Below are positions 27,678 through 35,888 of a stretch of 64,000 bases of DNA, one piece after another. The stretch lies in contig NZ_JXBW01000009.1 of assembly GCF_001447355.1 (NCBI RefSeq), positions 1-64,000 of the forward strand, given 5' to 3'. How positions within the stretch are numbered: the first letter of the stretch is position 1; the number at the start of each line of letters is the position of its first letter. Below the pieces are notes generated by a model that saw only the letters and a list, made by a program, of their open reading frames with translations, was not told the origin of the DNA and did not search any database. The stretch comes from Alicyclobacillus tolerans (GTDB lineage Bacteria > Bacillota > Bacilli > Alicyclobacillales > Alicyclobacillaceae). The translations under genes and the position numbers were made by a program.

Positions 27678-28643
27678 TTAGCCCCTCCATGCCGCGACTT
27701 CAACATCGCGGAAAATGTGATCGATTTCATCGCGCGAAGGATTGCTCGTTCCTTCGCAGGTCACCTTTGCAGTTCCCACCGCGGCCGCAAAGCGAACGGC
27801 TTCGCGAAGCGACGAATATTGAGATAAACCGTATAAAAGTCCAGCTACAACGGCGTCGCCCGCACCCACGGATGATACGACCGGCACGCTCGGTACACGC
27901 GCGACCCACTGTTCCTTGGCAGTCGCAGCAATCAAGCCATCCCCACCCATCGAAACGACAACAAGGTCAATCCCGGTGCGCACCAATTGCATCGCACCGT
28001 CCATTGCATCCTCTGGCTCAATCACCTCATGACCTGTCAATTCCGCTAGTTCGACAAGATTGGGCTTGACCAAAAATGGCTTCGCCGTCACGCCCAAGCG
28101 CAAGGCCTCACCACTGGCGTCAAGGACACAGCGCACCCCATGGTCGGCAGCCAGACGAATTGCGTCGCGATAAAAAGCCGGATCGACGGTATCTGGTACG
28201 TTGCCACACAGCGCCAGCCATTTCGCGTGCGGCAAGTGACGTTGCAGGGTGTGACGAAACGACTGCCACTCGCTATCTGCAATGGCGGGGGCTGGACTGT
28301 TAAACTCAGTTAAGCGACCGTCCGTTTCAATCACTTTCACATTCATGCGCGTTTGTTCACGTATGTGCGTAAATTCGGTTACCATATCGGCAAGTTGTGC
28401 TTCGAGCCAGTCCCCTCGTGCGCCACCGACGAATCCGAGGCTTATGCTCGCCTGACCTAGGGCATGCAACGTGCGGGACACGTTAATCCCTTTGCCTCCG
28501 ACCTGCTGGATTGGCGCTGGCACACGATGAAGCGTTCCCGCCGCAAGTTCATCGACATGAATGAAAACGTCGATCGCTGGATTGATGGTTACGGTCAAAA
28601 CAGGAACATCAGATGCAACCCGGGTGCATGTTCTATCACTCAT
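27678..28643 (-). CDS. fruK: 1-Phosphofructokinase
   Basis: Phosphorylates fructose-1-phosphate to fructose-1,6-bisphosphate. PfkB-family kinase of 321 aa: TVTINPAIDV at the start, GGKGINVSRTLHALG for sugar binding, and VSSVGAGDAVVAGLLYG with the catalytic Asp near the C-terminus. The ATG at 28643 follows AAGGGAG; an in-frame GTG at 28661 is less likely. Middle gene of fruR-fruK-fruA, the standard Bacillus order. Confidence 0.93.
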   Translation of the reverse strand: MSDRTCTRVASDVPVLTVTINPAIDVFIHVDELAAGTLHRVPAPIQQVGGKGINVSRTLHALGQASISLGFVGGARGDWLEAQLADMVTEFTHIREQTRMNVKVIETDGRLTEFNSPAPAIADSEWQSFRHTLQRHLPHAKWLALCGNVPDTVDPAFYRDAIRLAADHGVRCVLDASGEALRLGVTAKPFLVKPNLVELAELTGHEVIEPEDAMDGAMQLVRTGIDLVVVSMGGDGLIAATAKEQWVARVPSVPVVSSVGAGDAVVAGLLYGLSQYSSLREAVRFAAAVGTAKVTCEGTSNPSRDEIDHIFRDVEVAAWRG

Positions 28644-28657
28644 AGCTGTCTCCCTTA

Positions 28658-29431
28658 TCACTCGGCGTCCTGCGCATCATAGGCGTAGATGACGTCGTTT
28701 CTTTGTAGAACACCAGCCAACTCCGGATCGTGAAGAGGCGCATCGCTGTATAGAACATCGACGTCCTTCCATTCGCAAACTCGGACAAAGCTGACCTGAC
28801 CAAATTTGCTACTATCCGCCACAACGCACACGGTCTGTGCACATGCCACCATCGCGCGCTTGGTCGCTGCCTCCAGCGTGTTGGGTGTTGTAATGCCAGT
28901 CGGATCCACGCCGTTGGCACCGATGAAGGCAATATCGACGTGCACACCAGACAGCATTTGTTCAGTGAACGGGCCGACCAGCGCGCCAGTCGTGTTGCGA
29001 AATTCGCCACCAAGAACGACGAGATGAACGCCAGGCCGCATGGAGAGCTCCGCGGCAATATCGATGCTGTTGGTGATAACGGTTACACCGTCGATAGACA
29101 ACTGTTTTGCAATTTGATAGGTCGTCGTGCCGCCATCGAGCAGAACTGTCTGCCCAGGAGCGATCCGCTTTATCGCACAGCGCGCGATGCGTACCTTCTC
29201 CTGCGCATGCCGCACATGTTTCTCCTGCCAAGTCGGTTCAAAGGAAGCGACTTCCACAGCGATAGCGCCGCCGTGCGTGCGGCGAAGGTGGCCATGTTCC
29301 TCAAGTTCCTGCAGATCTCGGCGAATGGTCGATTCTGACGTCGCCAACATCTGAGCCAGCATCGACACCGTGACGCTCTTATGGGTTTGCACATACGCGG
29401 CAATTTGGGCCTTTCGCTCATCGGCGAACAA
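28658..29431 (-). CDS. fruR: DeoR-family repressor of the fructose genes
   Basis: DeoR regulator, 257 aa. The helix-turn-helix reads SVTVSMLAQMLATSESTIRRDLQEL (about residues 20-45) with the family signature RRTHGGA next to it. The C-terminal sensor domain (LLDGGTTTYQIAKQL, VITNSIDIAAEL, VVADSSKFG) binds a sugar phosphate, probably fructose-1-phosphate. A TTG at 29431, 6 nt after GGAGGTG, gives the usual (M)FADERK start; an ATG at 29446 lies before the ribosome site. First gene of the leftward fru operon, with a strong promoter upstream. Confidence 0.88.
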   Translation of the reverse strand: MFADERKAQIAAYVQTHKSVTVSMLAQMLATSESTIRRDLQELEEHGHLRRTHGGAIAVEVASFEPTWQEKHVRHAQEKVRIARCAIKRIAPGQTVLLDGGTTTYQIAKQLSIDGVTVITNSIDIAAELSMRPGVHLVVLGGEFRNTTGALVGPFTEQMLSGVHVDIAFIGANGVDPTGITTPNTLEAATKRAMVACAQTVCVVADSSKFGQVSFVRVCEWKDVDVLYSDAPLHDPELAGVLQRNDVIYAYDAQDAE

Positions 29432-29506
29432 CGGATTCACCTCCATTTCAAGCACAAACCGTCATGACGCGTGAGTATATTTGCTCATATTCTATTGAAT
29501 GCGCTC

Positions 29507-29536
29507 ATTATATGGTGTAGAATTTGATTGTGTCAA
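29507..29536 (-). promoter_or_regulatory. Promoter of fruRKA
   Basis: TTGACA, 18 bp, TATAAT on the minus strand. TGAGC-type repeats follow (TGAGCGCATT, TGAGCAAATATACTCA) and may be the FruR operator. Confidence 0.75.
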
Positions 29537-29540
29537 TGGT

Positions 29541-29570
29541 TTGTTGGAGATGTTGAAAACGCTTTATAGT
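29541..29570 (+). promoter_or_regulatory. Promoter of the HPr-IIA genes with a cre-like site
   Basis: TTGTTG, 18 bp, TATAGT. TGAAAACGCTTTAT at 29554-29567 matches 12 of 14 positions of the CcpA cre consensus and overlaps the -10, which would give catabolite repression. Confidence 0.55.
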
Positions 29571-29666
29571 CAAAAGTCGACACATTGCGCGGTTGAACCA
29601 AATAACTGCGCATTCGCGCACACTCGCGCACATGAATGATCAACTGAAATGAGGGTGACTTGCACG

Positions 29667-29924
29667 GTGAAGGAACAAAGTGTTGTTGTCCAGTTGGAGT
29701 CGGGCTTACACGCGCGTCCAGCCTCGGAGTTCGTCAGCGCCGCACAGCGCTTCTCTTCGCATATTTCTTTGCAGGTAGGGGACAAAAGCGTGGATGGTAA
29801 AAGCATTCTTGGGATTTTAAGCCTTGCCGTTGCCAAAGGTACGCAAGTGCTCGTCAAGGCAGATGGACAAGATGAAGAAGAAGCGGTACGAGCCTTAACC
29901 GCCATTTTGACCTCGACCCTCTGA
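29667..29924 (+). CDS. HPr-like phosphocarrier of the fructose cassette
   Basis: Phosphocarrier of about 85 aa. GLHARPASEFV holds the His phosphorylated by enzyme I, and DGKSILGILSLAV holds the Ser used by HPr kinase in Firmicutes, so it can act both in transport and in CcpA signalling. It is not the Crh type, which lacks the His. The GTG at 29667 lies 8 nt after GAGGGTGA. It is divergent from fruRKA and followed by a IIA gene, like a split FPr. The general ptsH/ptsI of the cell are not in this window. Confidence 0.88.
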   Translation: MKEQSVVVQLESGLHARPASEFVSAAQRFSSHISLQVGDKSVDGKSILGILSLAVAKGTQVLVKADGQDEEEAVRALTAILTSTL

Positions 29925-29971
29925 TCTTCGTTTTGAAATTTTTATACTGAACGGGAAAGGAATGAAACTAT

Positions 29972-30412
29972 ATGTTAGATTCACAACATGTGCTTTATAA
30001 CGTGACAGCGGACGGCCAGGAGGACGCCATTCGCAAAGTGGTAGCCGTGGCGGCTAGTACAGGGCGGATTGGAGATGCCAACGCCGTCGTCCAAGCCGTC
30101 TTGGATCGCGAGAAAGAAGGGACAACCGGCTTTGGCAAAGGCATCGCCATTCCCCATGGAAAATCGACCGCGGTAAAAGAGCCAACACTACTGTTTGCAC
30201 GATTGGCGAATCCCGTTCACTGGAACAGCCTCGACGGCGCTCCGGTGGACACGTTGTTTGTCATTCTCGTACCGGCAGATGCGGCGGGTGAACACCTAAA
30301 AATCTTGTCCAAGCTAGCCCGCAAGTTGATGCATGAAGACTTTGTCCAACAAATCAAGACCATCGTGAGTGCGGATGCGTTAGTCCAGTACGTGAACGCC
30401 GAACTTCAATAA
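29972..30412 (+). CDS. Fructose-type PTS EIIA
   Basis: 146-residue IIA of the fructose/mannitol family. [13 protein letters not shown] holds the phosphoryl His; [10 protein letters not shown] precedes it. It passes phosphate from HPr to the IIB part of FruA and supplies the domain missing in that protein. It lies 47 bp after the HPr gene and is the last complete gene before the spoVK junction. Confidence 0.9.
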   Translation: MLDSQHVLYNVTADGQEDAIRKVVAVAASTGRIGDANAVVQAVLDREKEGTTGFGKGIAIPHGKSTAVKEPTLLFARLANPVHWNSLDGAPVDTLFVILVPADAAGEHLKILSKLARKLMHEDFVQQIKTIVSADALVQYVNAELQ

Positions 30413-31094
30413 AACACGGTGTGTAGCAAGCCGCGAGGAGCAAACGTGCACCCGCGGCTTGCACGCAAGATCTGCGCCGTGGTGAAACACGCGACATTTC
30501 AACCATCGTCTTAACCAAACAGTCGATGGCCTCACGGCCAAAATCTTTCTCTCCCCCCCGTGCTAACGAATACGCCTCGTCGATAAACAAAACGCCCCCG
30601 AGCGCCTTCTTGATCAACTCACGCGTCTTTTGCGCCGTATGGCCGATGTATTCACCGACCAAATCTGCACGCTCCACCTCCACAAGATGGCCTTCGGCCA
30701 ACAGCCCACACTCGTGGAACAAGCGTGCCAAAATGCGAGCAACGGTCGTCTTCCCAGTTCCGGGGTTGCCGAAGAACACCATATGAAGTACCACAGGTTC
30801 AGCTTTTAAATGCTGCCGCGTGCGCAACTGTTGAATATAGACAAAAGCAAAGATTTCGCGGACGACGCGTTTTACTTCATCAAGACCAATCAATTCGTCC
30901 AACTCCGCGAGCAGCGATTGCAGCCTTTCTTTTTCGATGGCCGGTTCACGGCCGCCTTGTGGCGGCACCGGTTCACCAGTGAGCTGTTGTAGTGCTTCTG
31001 ATAACGCGATTTGTCCGCGCTCATACTGTTCGATCACGCCATGTGCAGACTTCCAATTGGGAGGCTGTGGCCGATTGCCATTTGTCAATCTCAT
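30354..31094 (-). CDS. spoVK: SpoVK, N-terminal part (separated from the C-terminal part by the element)
   Basis: Residues 1-195 match SpoVK: a helical leader, Walker [10 protein letters not shown] (about 109-117), [21 protein letters not shown] and Walker [22 protein letters not shown]. The match stops after EAIDCLVK; the next codons (TMVEMSRV and on to the stop at 30354) are element sequence. The arginine finger lies 7.4 kb away at 22707-23111. So before excision the cell could make only a truncated AAA+ protein. The ATG at 31094 is chosen by similarity; only GGTGG precedes it. In B. subtilis spoVK is expressed in the mother cell. Confidence 0.88.
   Translation of the reverse strand: MRLTNGNRPQPPNWKSAHGVIEQYERGQIALSEALQQLTGEPVPPQGGREPAIEKERLQSLLAELDELIGLDEVKRVVREIFAFVYIQQLRTRQHLKAEPVVLHMVFFGNPGTGKTTVARILARLFHECGLLAEGHLVEVERADLVGEYIGHTAQKTRELIKKALGGVLFIDEAYSLARGGEKDFGREAIDCLVKTMVEMSRVSPRRRSCVQAAGARLLLAACYTPCFIEVRRSRTGLTHPHSRWS
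30426..30462 (+). repeat. Inverted repeat after the EIIA gene
   Basis: GCAAGCCGCG and CGCGGCTTGC, 17-bp loop. It may end the HPr-IIA message, though no T-run follows. Confidence 0.5.
30496..30518 (-). promoter_or_regulatory. Attachment site at the spoVK 5' end of the element
   Basis: On the minus strand spoVK coding TTGGTT, core AAG (30512-30510), then half-site ACGATGGTTGAAA (30509-30497). It mirrors the site at 23096-23127. Confidence 0.8.
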
Positions 31095-31187
31095 GTAAGG
31101 ACCACCCCGCATTCCGTCGTTGTGATGATTGTGGTCACCGCTTCGACAACCTATGCGCGAAGTGAAAGATGGGTGATCGCCCATATG

Positions 31188-31230
31188 AAAAAGGCCCTGG
31201 AAGCCCATGCACGCCTTCCCGAGCCTTTTT
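31188..31230. terminator. Terminator between the lipoprotein gene and spoVK
   Basis: AAAAAGGC... and ...GCCTTTTT arms around a GAAGCCCATGCACGCCTTC core; T-run on both strands. It ends the lipoprotein message, so spoVK needs its own promoter in the ~95 bp after it. Confidence 0.65.
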
Positions 31231-31252
31231 ACCTTATCGCGAATAAATGGAG

Positions 31253-32743
31253 TTATTTCACGCCTGGCGCCGTTTCTGCGTAGTTGGTCGTGTCGACCGG
31301 CCACCATGTAATGGCCACGCTTGGGTGGACGCCATCACTGTGGTTGTCCTGTACGAACCGCGCAGGTACTGGCGTGTTGCCAATCTCAAGCACCGTTTCG
31401 GCTGGATTGGACGTATAGAATGTCAGACCACGAATCTCATCGATAGTGGGAACATATTTCCCAAAGACCGGATCGAGAATGGCTCGAATATGAATGTAGG
31501 CCTTTCCCTGCCCGTACGTGACGTCGTACCAGACGTACTGCTGCGCCACATTATAGGTCAACAAGCGGCTGGTACGCGTGACCAGAATTTTCCCTTTGTG
31601 GTATTGTGCCGCCAACAGGCGCAGCGCTTCGACCGCACTTTTCGGGAGAACGCCAGGATAATTCGTTCCCGACAAATGTTGAGCTACAATGGAGTACTCG
31701 TGCTCCCGCTCAATCTGCGCAAAATGCGCGGGCGTCAACTGCTCGTCAAGATTGAATGGCGTCCAGTCCCACTCCGGGTCTCCCTTTTTGGTATACCCGA
31801 CGTTCGTGTACCGCCAAAATCCCCATACCCGTTGTCCATCTGGCAACATCAACGGATAAATCATCGACTTCATGCCAAACTCATCGCTCGATGAGTCCGG
31901 CCACACAAATCGAATGCCATAGGGAATGGTCAAGTCTGTATGATAATACTTGGACCACGGATTGGCGCCTTGTTGATACGAATAAAACGTAGACTTACCG
32001 TAGTTCCCGAAATTATCTACGTTAGACTTGTTGCCGTGATCGGTCCACACGGTAATGACATCGCCGTTAGCCTTCAACGCCTCTATGGCCTGTTCAGCCA
32101 ACTGCCGCGTGAACAAGGTCTGGTGCGGATTGACCCTGCTGAAATCGCCATAGGTGTGCATGGTATCAATCCAGCCGACATGAATGTAGTGATTGATAAT
32201 ACTCGCCGCATAGGGTTTGTCCGATACGCCTTTGAAATATGACAATTCGTCAGCCATCGGCTCGTGGTTGATATCGACGTAACCTGGCTCATTGTTGCCG
32301 TTGTACATAAAAAATGAATCGGCAAAGTCGAGACCGAGTCCCCGGCCAAGCGGCGTCATCTGCGTCGTGTTGATAAATTCGTGCACCAAATTGAACTTGC
32401 GCAGCGTTTCGCTATCCGCATCCGACGAGATGGCCAGCATGGCCTGGTACGGATACGGGAATTTGCGCATGCCGTACACTTGCGGCGGTTTGTGCGTGTT
32501 ATATAACATACTCTGCTCATCGGCCGAAGAAGGCGCTGTCGAGCCACCTTGTTGTGTCGCAGCGGTCGCATGGGTTTCGTCGCCAGTGGTTTCGGTACTG
32601 TTCGGCACATCTGACACCGTGCTGACTTTCGGATGAATATCGGCCTCCCCTGCCCTGTCTGCCGCCATATCCGTAGCACAGCCCGTTGCGGCAAGTAACA
32701 AGCCGAGACTTATGCTCGCTACAACCCACTTTGTTCGTTGCAT
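31253..32743 (-). CDS. Large lipoprotein, possibly polysaccharide deacetylase-like
   Basis: 496 aa with a signal peptide and lipobox LLAATGC (Cys about 22), then a Ser/Thr/Ala-rich linker (about 25-75) and a folded domain. [17 protein letters not shown] resembles the first Asp motif of NodB-like deacetylases, and HTYGDF plus [10 protein letters not shown] may be later metal or catalytic motifs, but I cannot align all family motifs. It is likely anchored outside the membrane and acts on a glycan. Neighbours are a flippase and galE, which fit an envelope or spore polysaccharide locus. Confidence 0.6.
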   Translation of the reverse strand: MQRTKWVVASISLGLLLAATGCATDMAADRAGEADIHPKVSTVSDVPNSTETTGDETHATAATQQGGSTAPSSADEQSMLYNTHKPPQVYGMRKFPYPYQAMLAISSDADSETLRKFNLVHEFINTTQMTPLGRGLGLDFADSFFMYNGNNEPGYVDINHEPMADELSYFKGVSDKPYAASIINHYIHVGWIDTMHTYGDFSRVNPHQTLFTRQLAEQAIEALKANGDVITVWTDHGNKSNVDNFGNYGKSTFYSYQQGANPWSKYYHTDLTIPYGIRFVWPDSSSDEFGMKSMIYPLMLPDGQRVWGFWRYTNVGYTKKGDPEWDWTPFNLDEQLTPAHFAQIEREHEYSIVAQHLSGTNYPGVLPKSAVEALRLLAAQYHKGKILVTRTSRLLTYNVAQQYVWYDVTYGQGKAYIHIRAILDPVFGKYVPTIDEIRGLTFYTSNPAETVLEIGNTPVPARFVQDNHSDGVHPSVAITWWPVDTTNYAETAPGVK

Positions 32744-32978
32744 AAAGACTTACCCCCAGTAAATCTCCCGAAATCAAAGCCACCCCTGTGGGCGGCTTCT
32801 GTCTGGTATCTACCGGGTAAACTAAAGCACCTGCTTCAAATTCACTTCAAGAACCTGGCTATGCTCAGACTGTCCATCCATATGGGCTTGTGGCAGGTGA
32901 AAATATGTTCTTGTGGTCTTTGTCCGCGCCTTCGGACATACCCTATCTATGCAATCTAGAGCGATTGAAGGGATAGCT

Positions 32979-34565
32979 ATGCCAAAACAGTCGTTTCTCC
33001 AAGGCGCTGTCGTGATGGCCGCAGCAGGCGTCGCGACCAAGGCAATGGCGATGACCATTCAGATTGTCATCGCCAGACAGTTGGGGGCTCAAGGGTTTGG
33101 ACTGTTTCAAACCATCAACCCGCTGTTCTTCTTTCTTCTCACGATCTCGACGTTCGCTCTGCCACCTGCTCTCTCGAAAGTCATTGCCGAGAACCTGGCG
33201 CTCGGGCGTTACGGGAAAGCCCGTAGAGCGTGGCGAATAGCCAACGTTACGGTGCTCATCCTGTCGACGAGCGTTTGCATTGCCGCGCTGGCGATCGCGC
33301 CCGATATCGGACGCCATTGGTTGGATGCCCGCGCAATCCCTGCATTCATTGGCGCGATGTTTCGGATCCCGGTCGTTTGTTTATCCTCGGTGATGGCTGG
33401 GTATTACATGGGGATTCAAAACCAGACGCCGCCAGCTGCGGCGTGGGTCGTCGAAACGGCGGTTCGAACAGCGGCGACCATCCCACTTGTCATTTGGTTG
33501 AATCATTACGGAATTGCCTACGGGGCACTGGGGATTATGATGGGGGCAGGCCTCGGCGAAACAGCCGGCTACCTGTTCATGCTCTGGAAATACATACGCC
33601 GCGATCGACATGCACTCACACCCCGGGATGGGCGGTTGCCGTCGTCAACCGTGGGCAAAGCAGATGGCGTCGTTCGCGATCTCGCTGCCGTTGCAGCCCC
33701 GACGACGATGACCAACGTCATTGGCATTGTGGCATTTGCCGCGGAGCCGGCTGTTATGTACGCCGCCTTTGCTGCGTCTGGAATTGCCAAGACAAGTGCA
33801 ACGACGTTGTACGGTGCGTTTGCGATGGCAATGGAGCTTTTGTTCTTGCCAACCGTGCTCTCCTCGGCCATTTCGTCCGTCGTCATACCCGCGGTCTCCG
33901 AAGCCGCCGCGTTGCGGGACGAACGGCTGGTGACGCGTCGTTTGAATCAAGCTGTGCAAGCCACGGCATTCATTGCATTTCCAGCGATGATGTTCTTCAT
34001 GCTCGCCGGGCACGACGCTGCGCTCACCATTTATCGCGATCACCTCGCTGGTGAACTTCTTGCCTACCTGGCGCCGACATGCGCGTTTTTGTACGTGCTC
34101 GACCCTCTTTCAGCCGTTCTGCAAGGACTAAACAAAGCTGCCGTCTCGACTCTTATCTCCGTCGTGACAAGTTCGATCCGGATCGCAGGCATCTATTATT
34201 TCGTCGCGATCGCGCACGACGGCATTTACGGTGTGGCAACCGCCGTGGCGATTAGCGGGATCGTCAGCTGCATGCTGAGCATTTTGTGTGTCCGCCGCTA
34301 TGTGACCTTGTGGATCAACTTCACGAATATCGGAAAAATGCTGATTGCTGCTGCGGCCGCGTCGATTCCCATCCACGAAATCCAGCATGCATTCCGCTTT
34401 GCCACGCCCTGGATGCAAGTCGCTTGCTCCGGGATCGTCGGTATCCTCGTATACTTTATCGTCGCGGTATACTTGCGGATCGCACGCCCGGAGCAGCTCG
34501 TCAAAATTCCGTTTATCGGGCCTCTGTTGGCATATGCCATGGGGCGCATGCCCTTTCTTACCTGA
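32979..34565 (+). CDS. SpoVB/MurJ-like polysaccharide flippase
   Basis: 528 residues with about 14 membrane helices, of the MATE-like MVF/polysaccharide transporter superfamily. QSFLQGAVVMAAAGVATKAMA with VIARQLGAQGFGLFQ is the usual start of SpoVB/YtgP/YkvU-like lipid-linked oligosaccharide flippases. AAGGGAT lies about 6 nt before the ATG at 32979; the frame upstream is open to 32913. It probably moves a lipid-linked sugar across the membrane. SpoVB itself acts in spore cortex synthesis, but this could equally serve another glycan. Confidence 0.82.
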   Translation: MPKQSFLQGAVVMAAAGVATKAMAMTIQIVIARQLGAQGFGLFQTINPLFFFLLTISTFALPPALSKVIAENLALGRYGKARRAWRIANVTVLILSTSVCIAALAIAPDIGRHWLDARAIPAFIGAMFRIPVVCLSSVMAGYYMGIQNQTPPAAAWVVETAVRTAATIPLVIWLNHYGIAYGALGIMMGAGLGETAGYLFMLWKYIRRDRHALTPRDGRLPSSTVGKADGVVRDLAAVAAPTTMTNVIGIVAFAAEPAVMYAAFAASGIAKTSATTLYGAFAMAMELLFLPTVLSSAISSVVIPAVSEAAALRDERLVTRRLNQAVQATAFIAFPAMMFFMLAGHDAALTIYRDHLAGELLAYLAPTCAFLYVLDPLSAVLQGLNKAAVSTLISVVTSSIRIAGIYYFVAIAHDGIYGVATAVAISGIVSCMLSILCVRRYVTLWINFTNIGKMLIAAAAASIPIHEIQHAFRFATPWMQVACSGIVGILVYFIVAVYLRIARPEQLVKIPFIGPLLAYAMGRMPFLT

Positions 34566-34578
34566 GGACCAGCGGGAC

Positions 34579-35589
34579 TTATTCGCCGTACCCGTTAGGG
34601 TTTTGGCTTTGCCAATGCCAAGTGTCCGCACACATATCGGCCAGTGATTTCGTGGCTTGCCAACCGAGGATCCGCTGTGCCTTTGTCGGATCGGCAAAGC
34701 TGCGCGCCGCATCTCCTGGCCGCCGCGGTCCGATATGGTAAGGAATGCGCACCCCGGACGCCTGTTCAAACGCGTGGACGACTTCAAGAACGCTTGAACC
34801 TTTGCCCGTACCCAGGTTGAAAGCCTCCGCACCGGTATGGTTCATCACCCAAGCCAAGGCTTTCACGTGCCCATCCGCCAGGTCCATCACGTGAATGTAA
34901 TCGCGAATTCCTGTCCCATCAGGTGTATCGTAATCGCCACCATGAACGGTCAATTCCGCACGTTTACCGACGGCAACCTGCGCGACATAGGGTACGAGGT
35001 TGTTCGGAATTCCTTGTGGGTCCTCCCCGATACGACCGCTGGCATGCGCACCCACAGGATTAAAATACCGAAGCAGTGCCGCACCAAATTGCTCGTCCGC
35101 AACAGCCAAATCGCGCAAAATTTGCTCGATCATCGCCTTCGTCTGCCCGTACGGATTGACAGGCGCAATTGGCATGTCTTCGCGCAACGGAACTTGTTCT
35201 TGCGCACCGTATACGGTCGCAGAGGAACTGAAAACAATCTTTTTGACCCCATGTTTTTGCATCGACTTGCACAGATTGATGGTACTCACAAGATTGTTTT
35301 CGTAGTAGCGCAGAGGTTGTGCAACCGATTCGCCGACCGCCTTGAGACCTGCAAAATGAATGACCGCTTCAATGTTGCTCTCAGCAAAGACGGCATCCAA
35401 ATCCTCCTGATTAAGCATGTCCACACTATGTACGGAAAACGTCTTGCCGGTGATCTCCTGCACACGCGAAAGAGCTTCCGGCTTGCTGTTGGCAAAGTTG
35501 TCGATCGCGACAATGTCGTAGCCTGCATTTAACAGCGAGACGCATGTGTGCGATCCGATATACCCAGCTGCTCCCGTCACAAGAATCAA
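34579..35589 (-). CDS. galE: UDP-glucose 4-epimerase
   Basis: Interconverts UDP-glucose and UDP-galactose. Extended SDR of 336 aa: NAD loop TGAAGYIGSHT at the start, catalytic SSATVYG with YGQTKAMIE (YxxxK), and RDYIHVMDLADGHV, a GalE signature. The TTG at 35589 lies 6 nt after GGAGGTG. It is convergent with the flippase gene, 14 bp apart, without a clear terminator between them. Confidence 0.93.
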   Translation of the reverse strand: MILVTGAAGYIGSHTCVSLLNAGYDIVAIDNFANSKPEALSRVQEITGKTFSVHSVDMLNQEDLDAVFAESNIEAVIHFAGLKAVGESVAQPLRYYENNLVSTINLCKSMQKHGVKKIVFSSSATVYGAQEQVPLREDMPIAPVNPYGQTKAMIEQILRDLAVADEQFGAALLRYFNPVGAHASGRIGEDPQGIPNNLVPYVAQVAVGKRAELTVHGGDYDTPDGTGIRDYIHVMDLADGHVKALAWVMNHTGAEAFNLGTGKGSSVLEVVHAFEQASGVRIPYHIGPRRPGDAARSFADPTKAQRILGWQATKSLADMCADTWHWQSQNPNGYGE

Positions 35590-35888
35590 GCACGCCACCT
35601 CCAAAGGCTATCCATCATGACCACTATACCGAATTTTGTTTGGAACATCACCATCACGACGCCCTGCCTGGAAACATCACGGAAACGCCGCAAGGAAATT
35701 GATCCTCACATTCCCTCCTATTCTACCATTTATATATCCCATGAAAGTTATACGCATGCTATGATCGGAAAGGAAACGAGATCTCAGAATACCAAAATGA
35801 ATCCATGAGATCCGTTACTGGAATGGGACTGTTGACTTTCCATCCCGTTCATCGAATACCAGACCAAAGATAGAGGGAGGCACTTGGC
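35590..35888. other. Spacer between divergent galE and the NlpC/P60 gene
   Basis: No gene or RNA is seen. A TATGAT at about 35759 is a possible -10 for the rightward gene; no good -35 was found. Confidence 0.4.

Larger units (their letters stand above)
23110..30511. mobile_element. spoVK-intervening element with serine recombinase and fructose PTS cargo
   Basis: A 7,401-bp segment (core to core) inside spoVK. Contents: serine recombinase, a small coupled ORF, nitronate monooxygenase, fruA-fruK-fruR on the minus strand and HPr-IIA on the plus strand. Both junctions share AAG in the same orientation. Excision would rebuild spoVK in frame and create a circle junction TTTCAACCATCGT-GAAG-ACGATGGTTGAAA, a perfect dyad centred on AA. 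The recombinase sits at one end, as in skin-type elements. No phage structural, replication or conjugation genes are present, so it looks like a minimal, domesticated integrative element. Base composition is not visibly different from the flanks. Confidence 0.85.

Noticed and set aside
23112-30509. Inverted repeats at the element ends read as transposon terminal repeats or an invertible segment
   Set aside because: The 13-bp repeats are inverted, but the core AAG is in direct orientation within coding sequence, and only deletion, not inversion, restores spoVK. There is no target duplication or DDE transposase.
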